A DNA stretch of 54,854 nt. It comes from Luteipulveratus flavus (GTDB taxonomy: Bacteria; Actinomycetota; Actinomycetes; Actinomycetales; Dermatophilaceae). Within the stretch, counting starts at the first letter, position 1. Every line of letters begins with the position of its first letter. The notes beneath the pieces are model-generated. The model searched no databases. It was not told where the DNA came from and saw nothing but the letters and a program-made list of their open reading frames with translations. Below are positions 1-6,595 of the stretch, in pieces. The stretch is taken from assembly GCF_029439465.1 (NCBI RefSeq), contig NZ_JAROAV010000002.1:1-54854 (forward strand), read 5' to 3'. Both the position numbers and the translations under genes were made by a program.

Positions 1-117
1 ACACCCGCCGGTCGAGTAGGGCGAACGAAGTGAGGCCCGTATCGAGACCAGGTGACCGCGTGCACCTGGTCTCGATACGGGCCTCCGCAGGCTCCGGCCC
101 TGCTCGACCGGCGGGGT
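1..117. repeat. large imperfect inverted repeat (cruciform-type)
   Basis: Arms at 32-54 and 63-85 are perfectly complementary over 23 bp (from GAGGCCCGTATCGAG to CCAGGTG), separated by an 8-nt loop. Outer arms at 4-22 and 97-115 match in 18 of 19 positions (CCCGCCGGTCGAG near the ends). The segments between inner and outer arms are not well paired. It lies downstream of the leftward small gene at 142. It may terminate transcription or be one copy of a dispersed repeat; the window holds no second copy. Confidence 0.8.
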
Positions 118-141
118 TCGCCTCCGCCACCGGCGAGTGGG

Positions 142-231
142 TCAGGACAGGAATGCGGACAGGACGGGGACGCCGATCAGGGCGACCAGCGCGATGACGA
201 CGACCCAGCGGCGGAAGCGCGGCGACATCAT
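142..231 (-). CDS. 29-residue single-pass membrane protein coupled to MFS exporter
   Basis: A 29-codon frame starts with two ATG codons overlapping the MFS stop as ATGA and ends with TGA. The peptide begins MMSPRFRRW, with four basic residues and a Trp, followed by a hydrophobic stretch of about 18 residues (VVVIALVALIGVPVL and on), i.e. one membrane segment with a cytoplasmic positive N-terminus. The 4-nt overlap and shared strand place it as third gene of the MarR-MFS operon. By analogy with small proteins that bind transporters it could stabilise or modulate the MFS exporter; that is inference. No family is recognised. Confidence 0.6.
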   Translation of the reverse strand: MMSPRFRRWVVVIALVALIGVPVLSAFLS

Positions 232-1520
232 CGGACCTGCTCGGGCGTCAGGGCCTGCGATCGGTCACGCAGGCGCAGCACGTTCAGGTGCGGCCCGCGG
301 TCCCACTCGTACCGGAACCGGATGTCGTCGCGTCGCATGAGGTAGATGGTCGCACCCACGGCTGTGAGCCCGGTGGCGATGCTGCCGACCAGGATCGTCC
401 AGCGGGCGCCGTACTCGCTGCCGATCCAGCCGATCAGCGGCGCCCCGAGCGGCGTACCGCCCATGAAGATGGCCATGTAGAGCGCCATCACGCGGCCGCG
501 CATGTGCGGCGCGACGCTGAGCTGGACCATGGAGTTGGCCGTCGGCAGCACGGTCATCGCGGACAGTCCCACCGGGACCAGGAAGATCGCGAACAGCACG
601 TACGACGGCGCGAGCGCGGCCACAGCGGAGGCGACGACGAAGGCCGCGAGCGCGATGAGCAGGGTCCGCAGGCGGGGCCTGCTGCGCCGGGCGGACATCA
701 GCGCCGCGGACAGCGACCCGATCGCCATGATCGAGCCGAGCAGCCCGAACTCGCCGGCGCCCTTCCCGAACACGGTCGTCGCCATCAGGGCCATGGTGAT
801 CTGGAAGTTCATGCCGAACGTGCCGAGCATGAACACGATGGCCATGATCAGCATGATGTCGGGACGGTGCCGTACGTACGCGAATCCCTCACGCAGGCCA
901 CCGCGCCCCTTGGCCAGCGGCGGCTTCTCCAGCTCGTTGCCGCGCATCATCCGCAGGGCGAAGAGCACCGACACGAAGGACACCGTGTTGAAGACCAGCG
1001 TCCAGCCGGTCCCGATCCAGGCGATGAGCAGGCCTGCGAACCCTGGGCCGATCAGCCGGGCGGCGTTGAACGACGCACTGTTGAGACCCACCGCGTTGCT
1101 GATGCGGTCCTGCGGGACCATCTCGGACACGAACGCCTGTCGCGTCGGGTTGTCGGCGGCCGTCGCGACGCCCTGCAGGAGCGCCAGCAGGTAGACGTGC
1201 CAGAGCTGCACCACCCCGGTCAGCGTGACCGCGGCGAGGATCGCGGAGGTGACGGCGAGTGCCGTCTGCGTACCGAGCAGGATCCGCCGCTTGCGGAACC
1301 GGTCGGCCAGCGCGCCGGCCCAGGGCGCCAGCAGCACCACGGGCGCGAACTGGAGGGCGGTGACGATGCCGAGAGCGGTCGAGTCGTGGTCGGTGAGCTC
1401 GGTGAGGACCAGCCAGTCCTGCGCGACCCGGCCCATCCACGTACCGATGTTGGAGACCAGCGCGCCGCTGAAGTAGACGCGGTAGTTGTAGATCGACAGC
1501 GAGGCGAACGTCGGGCTCAT
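228..1520 (-). CDS. MFS transporter (drug-efflux type)
   Basis: Protein of 430 residues with about 12 membrane segments and the MFS loop-2 motif GALADRFRKRR near residue 75, so a proton-coupled exporter of the MFS_3/ENTS-like group in the cytoplasmic membrane. The ATG at 1520 is chosen because it overlaps the stop of the upstream MarR gene (ATGA) and begins MSPTFASLSIYNYRVYFSG, a typical start for this group. An upstream extension would read into the regulator out of frame. The C-terminal tail (about 25 residues, RFRYEWDRGPHLNVLRLRDRS) is polar and cytoplasmic. Substrate is unknown; control by the adjacent MarR is likely. Confidence 0.88.
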   Translation of the reverse strand: MSPTFASLSIYNYRVYFSGALVSNIGTWMGRVAQDWLVLTELTDHDSTALGIVTALQFAPVVLLAPWAGALADRFRKRRILLGTQTALAVTSAILAAVTLTGVVQLWHVYLLALLQGVATAADNPTRQAFVSEMVPQDRISNAVGLNSASFNAARLIGPGFAGLLIAWIGTGWTLVFNTVSFVSVLFALRMMRGNELEKPPLAKGRGGLREGFAYVRHRPDIMLIMAIVFMLGTFGMNFQITMALMATTVFGKGAGEFGLLGSIMAIGSLSAALMSARRSRPRLRTLLIALAAFVVASAVAALAPSYVLFAIFLVPVGLSAMTVLPTANSMVQLSVAPHMRGRVMALYMAIFMGGTPLGAPLIGWIGSEYGARWTILVGSIATGLTAVGATIYLMRRDDIRFRYEWDRGPHLNVLRLRDRSQALTPEQVR

Positions 1521-1939
1521 CGGGCGGCCACCCGGGCGAGGATGTCGCGAGCCCGGTCCAGCACCTCGCACTCCTCGTCGGTGAGGTCGCCCAGGCGGAC
1601 GAGCATCCACTCGTCCCGCGAGCGGCGGGTCTGCCTCAGCGTGCTGCGACCTTCGGGCGTCAGGCTGAGGATCGTCTGGCGGCCGTCGTCGGGGTCGTCG
1701 GTACGGGCGATGTAGCCGCGCTCGACGAGTGCGCCGATCGTGCGGGACATCGAGGGGGCGCTGACGCACTCGTGCTCGGCGAGCTCACGCGCGGTGGCGG
1801 TGCTCTTCTCGAGCCGCGCCAGGACCGAGAAGTGGTGCGGCGCGATGGTCTCGGTGTTCTCGAAGCGTGCGCGCCGGCTGATCCGCATGCACACGGACCG
1901 GAGCTCTCCGGCCAGACGGCGCCGCGCGGCGGTGGACAT
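1517..1939 (-). CDS. MarR-family transcriptional regulator
   Basis: About 140 residues with a winged helix: a helix-turn-helix around TARELAEHECVSAPSMSRTIGALVERGYI and the wing motif DDPDDGRQTILSLTPEG, diagnostic of MarR. Function is presumably repression of its own operon (MFS exporter and small membrane protein), relieved by a ligand. The start is uncertain: ATG 1939 (MSTAARRRL) is preferred, while an in-frame ATG at 1975 sits directly against the operator and would add 12 low-complexity residues. A GGAGGA lies about 24 nt before 1939, too far for a normal ribosome site. The stop overlaps the exporter start. Confidence 0.85.
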   Translation of the reverse strand: MSTAARRRLAGELRSVCMRISRRARFENTETIAPHHFSVLARLEKSTATARELAEHECVSAPSMSRTIGALVERGYIARTDDPDDGRQTILSLTPEGRSTLRQTRRSRDEWMLVRLGDLTDEECEVLDRARDILARVAAR

Positions 1940-1976
1940 CGGGGCTGGTCTGGTGGTCGTGGTTCCTCCGCACATC

Positions 1977-2029
1977 GTTAACTGGGGTAACCATCATAAC
2001 TCATTACTTCCGTTAACTATGTCAACCCT
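1977..2029 (-). promoter_or_regulatory. MarR operator/promoter region
   Basis: Unusually AT-rich for this genome. It holds two GTTAAC-centred dyads 35 bp apart: GTTAACTGGGGTAAC at 1977-1991 and GTTAAC at 2012-2017 followed by TATGTCAAC. On the minus strand TTGACA (2025-2020) could serve as a -35 element overlapping the second dyad. Autorepression by the adjacent MarR is the simplest reading. Confidence 0.6.
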
Positions 2030-2049
2030 CACGGCCGCCCTCCCCCGCT

Positions 2050-2116
2050 AGGCAAACTGAGTCATTCGAAGGTGACGCACTCGCAAGTCGGTCAGATTGG
2101 AGTGACTCAGTTGCCT
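2050..2116. repeat. 67-bp inverted repeat
   Basis: AGGCAAACTGAGTCA (2050-2064) pairs with TGACTCAGTTGCCT (2103-2116), differing only by one extra A. The 38-nt interior contains no gene. It lies between the divergent marR and response-regulator genes. It could be an operator, a small mobile-element remnant or a hairpin in a leader. Confidence 0.6.
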
Positions 2117-2191
2117 GGGCGGGGCCACCTCGCCGCAGCCGTACGCACCCTCCATGCGGGCCGCCGACCAGCCCTCACACCTCCAGCAGAC

Positions 2192-2209
2192 TCCCAGACG
2201 GCTCACAGG
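2192..2209 (+). promoter_or_regulatory. PhoP-box-like direct repeat
   Basis: TCCCAGA, 4 nt, TCACAGG: two 7-bp repeats with an 11-bp period. This resembles the mycobacterial PhoP box (TCACAGC-N4-TCACAGC), and the regulator encoded 23 nt downstream is PhoP-like. The match is imperfect in the first half. It suggests autoregulation. Confidence 0.45.
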
Positions 2210-2231
2210 AAACAGGCGGACAGTGGTCGGC

Positions 2232-2936
2232 ATGAGCACCTCCGCACCCGAAGCACGACTGCTCGTCGTCGAGGACGAGACCAACATCCGCGAGCTGCTG
2301 GCGACCAGCCTGAAGTTCGCGGGGTTCGAGGTGCATACGGCCGCCAACGGCCGCGACGCGTTGGACCTCGCGGACGCCAACGAGATCGACCTCGCCGTCC
2401 TGGACGTGATGCTGCCCGACATGGACGGCTTCACCGTCACCCGCAAGCTGCGCGGCAACGGCCACGAAGTCCCGATCGTCTTCCTCACCGCGCGTGACTC
2501 GGTCGAGGACAAGGTGAAGGGCCTCACCGTCGGCGGCGACGACTACGTCACCAAGCCGTTCAGCCTGGAGGAGGTCGTCGCCCGCATCCGTGCCGTGCTG
2601 CGCCGCACCCAGACCGAGGAGCCCGGCGACCGCGCGGCCATCACCGTGGCGGACCTGGAGCTGGACGAGGACTCCCACGAGGTACGCCGGGCGGGCAAGG
2701 TCATCGACGTCTCCCCCACCGAGTTCAAGCTGCTGCGCTACCTGATGCTCAACGCGGGCCGGGTGCTGTCGAAGGCGCAGATCCTGGACCACGTCTGGGA
2801 CTACGACTTCCGCGGCGAGTCCGGCATCGTCGAGTCGTACATCTCCTACCTGCGCCGCAAGATCGACGTGGTCGGCGAGCCGCTGATCCACACCAAGCGC
2901 GGCGTGGGCTACGTCCTGCGTGAGCCGAGGGAGTGA
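2232..2936 (+). CDS. OmpR/PhoP-type response regulator
   Basis: 234 residues. The receiver domain (about 9-120) has the acidic pair E14-D15, phospho-acceptor D58 in LDVMLPDMDG and K108 in TKPF. The C-terminal winged helix (about 135-232) contains SPTEFKLLRYLMLNAGRVLSKAQILDHVW and ends YISYLRRKID...RGVGYVLREPR. From memory it is close to mycobacterial PhoP over its full length, including the GGDDYVTKPFSLEEVVAR block. ATG 2232 is chosen as the start because the receiver begins shortly after; no strong ribosome site is seen. Its stop overlaps the kinase GTG start. Likely targets include itself and the downstream HtrA gene. Confidence 0.93.
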   Translation: MSTSAPEARLLVVEDETNIRELLATSLKFAGFEVHTAANGRDALDLADANEIDLAVLDVMLPDMDGFTVTRKLRGNGHEVPIVFLTARDSVEDKVKGLTVGGDDYVTKPFSLEEVVARIRAVLRRTQTEEPGDRAAITVADLELDEDSHEVRRAGKVIDVSPTEFKLLRYLMLNAGRVLSKAQILDHVWDYDFRGESGIVESYISYLRRKIDVVGEPLIHTKRGVGYVLREPRE

Positions 2937-4588
2937 GCTCTCCCACGCCATCGGCCGGGACCGGCGCCTCACCCGCGGGACCCAGCGCCCGCCCGCACGA
3001 GCCGGCCCGGCCGCTGGACCCCGGACCCGGCCCGGCAGCCCGCACCCGTGAGCGCCTCGCGGAGCCGCTGCACGAGATGCCGTTGCGGCTCCGGCTGGTC
3101 GCGGTCATGGTCAGCCTGCTCGCCGCAGCGCTCGCCATCACCGGAGCCGCCGGCGCCCACCAGCTGCGGGCGTACCTGGAGGACCGCCAGGCCAACGAGC
3201 TCGCGCAGTCGTACCGGCCGATCGCGAACGCCGCTCACCAGGCCGTGATCGAGAACCGCAACACCACGATCAACGCGGTCGTCCCCGAGAACACCTACGT
3301 CACGCGGATCATCCTCCCGGCGACGGACGACCGGCCGCTGCCCCAGATCCGGGACCTGCCGGTCACGCCGGTCACCGGCGAGGGCTCCTCCGCGACCACG
3401 TCCGACGGCCCGCGCCCGCACTTCCCCGACCTGTCGGCCGCCTCGACGCGGGTGGAGGACCACCGGCCGTTCATCGCCGCCTCGGAGGGTGGCGGCTCGA
3501 CGCGCTGGATGGTCATCGCGGGTACGGCCAGTGACGGCAGCGTGTACGCGGTCGCGGTCTCCCTGGACCGCGTCGACGAGATCGTGTCGAAGGTGCGCTG
3601 GTTCAGCGTGATCGTCGCCGCTCTCGCCCTCGCGACACTGGCCGTACTCGGCTGGTTCGCGATCCGGCGGGCGTTCCGGCCCCTACGGCAGATCGAGGAC
3701 ACCGCGAAGGCCATCGCCGCCGGCGACCTCAGCCGTCGCGTCCCGCTGGCCGCCACCAACGACGAGGTGTCCAGCCTGTCGCAGTCGATCAACGTGATGC
3801 TCGCCCAGATCGAGGAGTCGTTCGCGGTGCGCGCCGCCTCGGAGGAGCAGATGCGCCAGTTCGTCGCGGACGCCTCGCATGAGCTGCGGACGCCGCTGGC
3901 GACCGTGCGCGGGTACGCCGAGCTGTTCCGTCAGGGCGCCGTCTCCGACCCGGAGGACCTGCGCTCGGCGATGCGCCGGATTGAGGACGAGGCCGCGCGG
4001 ATGGGCGTCCTGGTCGAGGACCTGCTGACCCTGACCCGGCTGGAGCGCCGCGGGACGGCGCCGGGCGACCAGCCGCGCAGCATCGGCCCGGTCGACCTCA
4101 CCGTCATCGGCGCCGACGCCGCCCAGGACGCCCAGGCCCTGGACCACGGCCGGGCGATCCACGTGGTCGGGCTGAACGGACCGATGCAGCCGGTCGTCGT
4201 CCAGGGGGACGAGGACGCGCTGCGGCAGGTCGTCACGAACCTGATGGCCAACGCGATCCGCTACACGCCTGAGCAGAGCCCGATCGAGATCGCGGTCGGC
4301 TCGCGCGATGGGCGGGCCGAGCTGCAGGTACGCGATCACGGCGACGGCGTACCCCCGCACCTGCGGGAGCGCATCTTCGAGCGGTTCTACCGCGCCGACG
4401 CCAGCCGCAACAGCGCCAGCGGCGGCAGCGGACTGGGCCTGGCGATCGTGGCCGCGATCGTCGAGGGCCACGACGGGACGGTGCACGTGGAGGAGACCGT
4501 GGGCGGCGGCGCGACGTTCGTGGTGCGCGTTCCACAGGTCACTCACAGTGACCAGCCAGGACCCGTCCAGACCGAACCGCTTGAGTAG
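2933..4588 (+). CDS. sensor histidine kinase, PhoR type
   Basis: 551 residues, partner of the upstream regulator; the GTG start overlaps the regulator stop (GTGA). Order of parts: Pro-rich cytoplasmic tail (1-48), membrane helix (about 52-74), extracytoplasmic sensor domain (about 75-222), second helix (about 224-244), HAMP, HisKA with H316 in FVADASHELRTPLA, then an ATPase domain with N box (VTNLMANAIRYTP), G1 (DHGDGVPP) and G2 (GGSGLGLAI). This is a complete, intact kinase. Signal unknown; an envelope stress cue fits the linked periplasmic-type protease. Confidence 0.93.
   Translation: MSSPTPSAGTGASPAGPSARPHEPARPLDPGPGPAARTRERLAEPLHEMPLRLRLVAVMVSLLAAALAITGAAGAHQLRAYLEDRQANELAQSYRPIANAAHQAVIENRNTTINAVVPENTYVTRIILPATDDRPLPQIRDLPVTPVTGEGSSATTSDGPRPHFPDLSAASTRVEDHRPFIAASEGGGSTRWMVIAGTASDGSVYAVAVSLDRVDEIVSKVRWFSVIVAALALATLAVLGWFAIRRAFRPLRQIEDTAKAIAAGDLSRRVPLAATNDEVSSLSQSINVMLAQIEESFAVRAASEEQMRQFVADASHELRTPLATVRGYAELFRQGAVSDPEDLRSAMRRIEDEAARMGVLVEDLLTLTRLERRGTAPGDQPRSIGPVDLTVIGADAAQDAQALDHGRAIHVVGLNGPMQPVVVQGDEDALRQVVTNLMANAIRYTPEQSPIEIAVGSRDGRAELQVRDHGDGVPPHLRERIFERFYRADASRNSASGGSGLGLAIVAAIVEGHDGTVHVEETVGGGATFVVRVPQVTHSDQPGPVQTEPLE
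4532..4549 (+). promoter_or_regulatory. second PhoP-box-like direct repeat, ahead of htrA
   Basis: CCACAGG, TCAC, TCACAGT: two YCACAGN heptads with the same 7-4-7 spacing as the site at 2192, placed inside the kinase 3' end and 84 nt before the protease start. It overlaps a GGTCAC-TCACA-GTGACC palindrome (4537-4553). It suggests a separately regulated protease promoter. Confidence 0.4.
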
Positions 4589-4633
4589 AACCACCGCTTC
4601 CGAAGAAGCAAAAGGGCACAGAAGGAGTAGGCG

Positions 4634-6115
4634 ATGACCCCGGACGAGCAGCAGCCACGCCAGGACGACAGCACGGGCCCGGAGCACACGCAGCCGATCC
4701 CGCCCGTCCCGCCGGCTCGCCCGTCCGCACCCGCCGGCCAGCACGGCACACCGGCGTACGGCCCCCCGCAGGGCTACGCGGGCCAGGCGTCCGCCCAGGG
4801 TCACCCCACTGCGCCGCACGGCGCCCCCGGTCACCAGACCGCCGCCCAGGGCGCCCCTTGGTCGGCTCCGCAGGCGCCGGGCTCGTACGGCCACGGTGCG
4901 CACACCCCGGGGTACGCGGCGCCGGGTCACGCACCGACGACGACCGCTCCCCGGTCCAGCAACCGACGCGCGCCGTGGGTCGCCGTCCCGCTGGCGGCGC
5001 TGCTGGCCGCGGGGCTCGCGAGCGGCGGTACGTACGCCGCGACTCGGAGCGACAACGGCGGCGGCGCGACCACCGCCGGTCCGACGACCGTCGTCAACGC
5101 CAACCCGGCCGACTTCGCCGACGCCGGCTCGGTCAACTGGGCGGCGACCGCCTCCAAGGTGTCCCCGAGCGTCGTGTCGATCACCCTCAAGACCTCCTCC
5201 GGTGGCGACCAGGGATCGGGCGTCATCCTCGACACCAAGGGCAACATCGTCACCAACCACCACGTCGTGGCCGACCAGGGCACGCTGACCGTCACGCTTA
5301 ACGACGGACGGACGTACGAGGCGACGGTCGTCGGGACGGACGCCTCCACCGACCTGGCCGTCATCCGGCTGAAGAACCCGCCGAGCGGCCTCAAGCCGGT
5401 CGCGATCGGTGACGACAAGAAGCTCGTCGTCGGTCAGCCGGTGATGGCGATCGGCAACCCGCTCGGGCTGAGCGGCACGGTCACCACGGGCATCGTCAGT
5501 GCGCTGGACCGCCCGGTCAGCACGCAGCAGAGCAGCGGCGGCCAGGGCCAGCAGAGCGACCCGTTCCAGCAGCCGCAGCAGCAGTCGACGGAGGCCGAAC
5601 CGGTCGTCACGAACGCCGTTCAGACCAGCGCGGCGATCAACCCCGGCAACAGCGGGGGCGCGCTGGTGGACGGCAGCGGCCGGCTGATCGGGATCAACTC
5701 CTCGATCCCCAACGCCGGCAGCTCGGGATCGGACCAGGCGGGCAACATCGGCATCGGGTTCGCGATCCCGGTGACGGTGATGAAGCTGGTGACCGGTCAG
5801 CTGCTGTCCTCGGGCAAGGCTGCGCACGCCCAGCTCGGGATCCGCGCCGACACCAGCCAGGTCAAGGACGGCAACGCGACCATCAACGGCGCGCGCGTCG
5901 CCACCGTGAACTCCGGCAGCCCCGCCCAGAAGGCCGGGCTGAAGGAAGGCGACGTCATCGTCGGCATCGGCGGGCAGTCCGTCGAGTCATCGACCTCTCT
6001 GGTCGGCCAGGTACGCGAGTACGCGGTCGGTCAGAAGGTGGCGCTCACCGTCGTGCGGGACGGTCAGCGCCAGACCATCACGGCCACGCTGGGAGCTGAC
6101 ACCAGTACGTCGTGA
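4634..6115 (+). CDS. membrane-anchored HtrA/DegP-family serine protease with PDZ domain
   Basis: 493 residues. A Pro/Gly/Gln-rich cytoplasmic segment (1-110) is followed by one membrane helix (about 115-137, WVAVPLAALLAAGLASG). Next come an S1C trypsin domain with triad H210 (TNHHVV), D240 (STDLAVIRL) and S340 (NPGNSGGALVD), and a C-terminal PDZ domain (about 400-490, GSPAQKAGLKEGDVIVGIGG). It acts on misfolded proteins outside the membrane. AAGGAG precedes the ATG. Gene order regulator-kinase-protease matches the actinobacterial pattern in which PhoP/MprA-like systems govern HtrA/PepD proteases. A Gln/Ser-rich loop (about 296-320) sits in the protease domain. Confidence 0.92.
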   Translation: MTPDEQQPRQDDSTGPEHTQPIPPVPPARPSAPAGQHGTPAYGPPQGYAGQASAQGHPTAPHGAPGHQTAAQGAPWSAPQAPGSYGHGAHTPGYAAPGHAPTTTAPRSSNRRAPWVAVPLAALLAAGLASGGTYAATRSDNGGGATTAGPTTVVNANPADFADAGSVNWAATASKVSPSVVSITLKTSSGGDQGSGVILDTKGNIVTNHHVVADQGTLTVTLNDGRTYEATVVGTDASTDLAVIRLKNPPSGLKPVAIGDDKKLVVGQPVMAIGNPLGLSGTVTTGIVSALDRPVSTQQSSGGQGQQSDPFQQPQQQSTEAEPVVTNAVQTSAAINPGNSGGALVDGSGRLIGINSSIPNAGSSGSDQAGNIGIGFAIPVTVMKLVTGQLLSSGKAAHAQLGIRADTSQVKDGNATINGARVATVNSGSPAQKAGLKEGDVIVGIGGQSVESSTSLVGQVREYAVGQKVALTVVRDGQRQTITATLGADTSTS

Positions 6116-6209
6116 TGCAACGGCCGGTCGTGCTCCCCCTTTCCTCCGTGGCGCGACCGACCGGTACGGGGTAGACCCGGCAGAGCTGTGACGGGCTCAC
6201 ACCGGGTCC

Positions 6210-6246
6210 CGCGGGGCGTCCTACCGATCAGGTAGGACGCCCCGCG
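6210..6246. terminator. perfect 16-bp stem terminator
   Basis: CGCGGGGCGTCCTACC (6210-6225), loop GATCA, and an exact complement at 6231-6246. It lies 95 nt after the protease stop. No U-tract, as is common in actinobacteria. It ends the regulator-kinase-protease unit. The rest of 6116-6347 shows nothing coding. Confidence 0.8.
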
Positions 6247-6347
6247 GTCGTTCCGCCCCAGGTCGTCGGGGGTTGCCAGGGCGGCTCGCCGCGCAGGACG
6301 CTCGTCCCGTCGGCACCGACGCCGACCCGACGTCCCTGGAGGCGACC

Positions 6348-6581
6348 ATGGCGGTGTGCGAGGTCTGTGGCAACGACTACGAGATGGCCTTCCAGGTGGT
6401 GACAGCCGGGCAGACGCACACGTTCGACAGCTTCGAGTGCGCCATCCACCGACTCGCCCCCATCTGTGAGCACTGCGGCTGCAAGGTGATCGGCCACGGC
6501 CATGTCACCGACCGTCGCTTCTTCTGCTGCGCCCACTGCGCCCGCGAGGCCGCCGGTTCCGCCGCCCACGACGCCGACTGA
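6348..6581 (+). CDS. small Cys/His-rich metal-binding protein (metallothionein-like)
   Basis: 77 residues with paired cysteines: CEVCG at the N-terminus, FECAIH, CEHCGCK, then FFCCAHC. This is the layout of a small zinc-ribbon or TRASH/prokaryotic-metallothionein-type fold that binds Zn or Cu. The ATG at 6348 is chosen because GGAGG lies 5 nt upstream and the conserved Cys pairs begin at once; an upstream ATG (6273) has no ribosome site and overlaps the terminator side. It is a single gene, convergent with the membrane protein that ends 15 nt further on. Metal storage or sensing is inferred only from the cysteines. Confidence 0.75.
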   Translation: MAVCEVCGNDYEMAFQVVTAGQTHTFDSFECAIHRLAPICEHCGCKVIGHGHVTDRRFFCCAHCAREAAGSAAHDAD

Positions 6582-6595
6582 CCGCGGGGGTCGCC

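Noticed and set aside
288-1715. Long open frame antisense to the MFS and MarR genes
   Set aside because: His/Arg/Gly/Asp-rich low-complexity translation with no fold; open only because of high GC at third positions of the true genes.
3683-5827. 714-codon frame opposite the kinase and protease
   Set aside because: Composition is Arg/Val/Asp-rich and it covers two well-supported genes; a GC-driven shadow.
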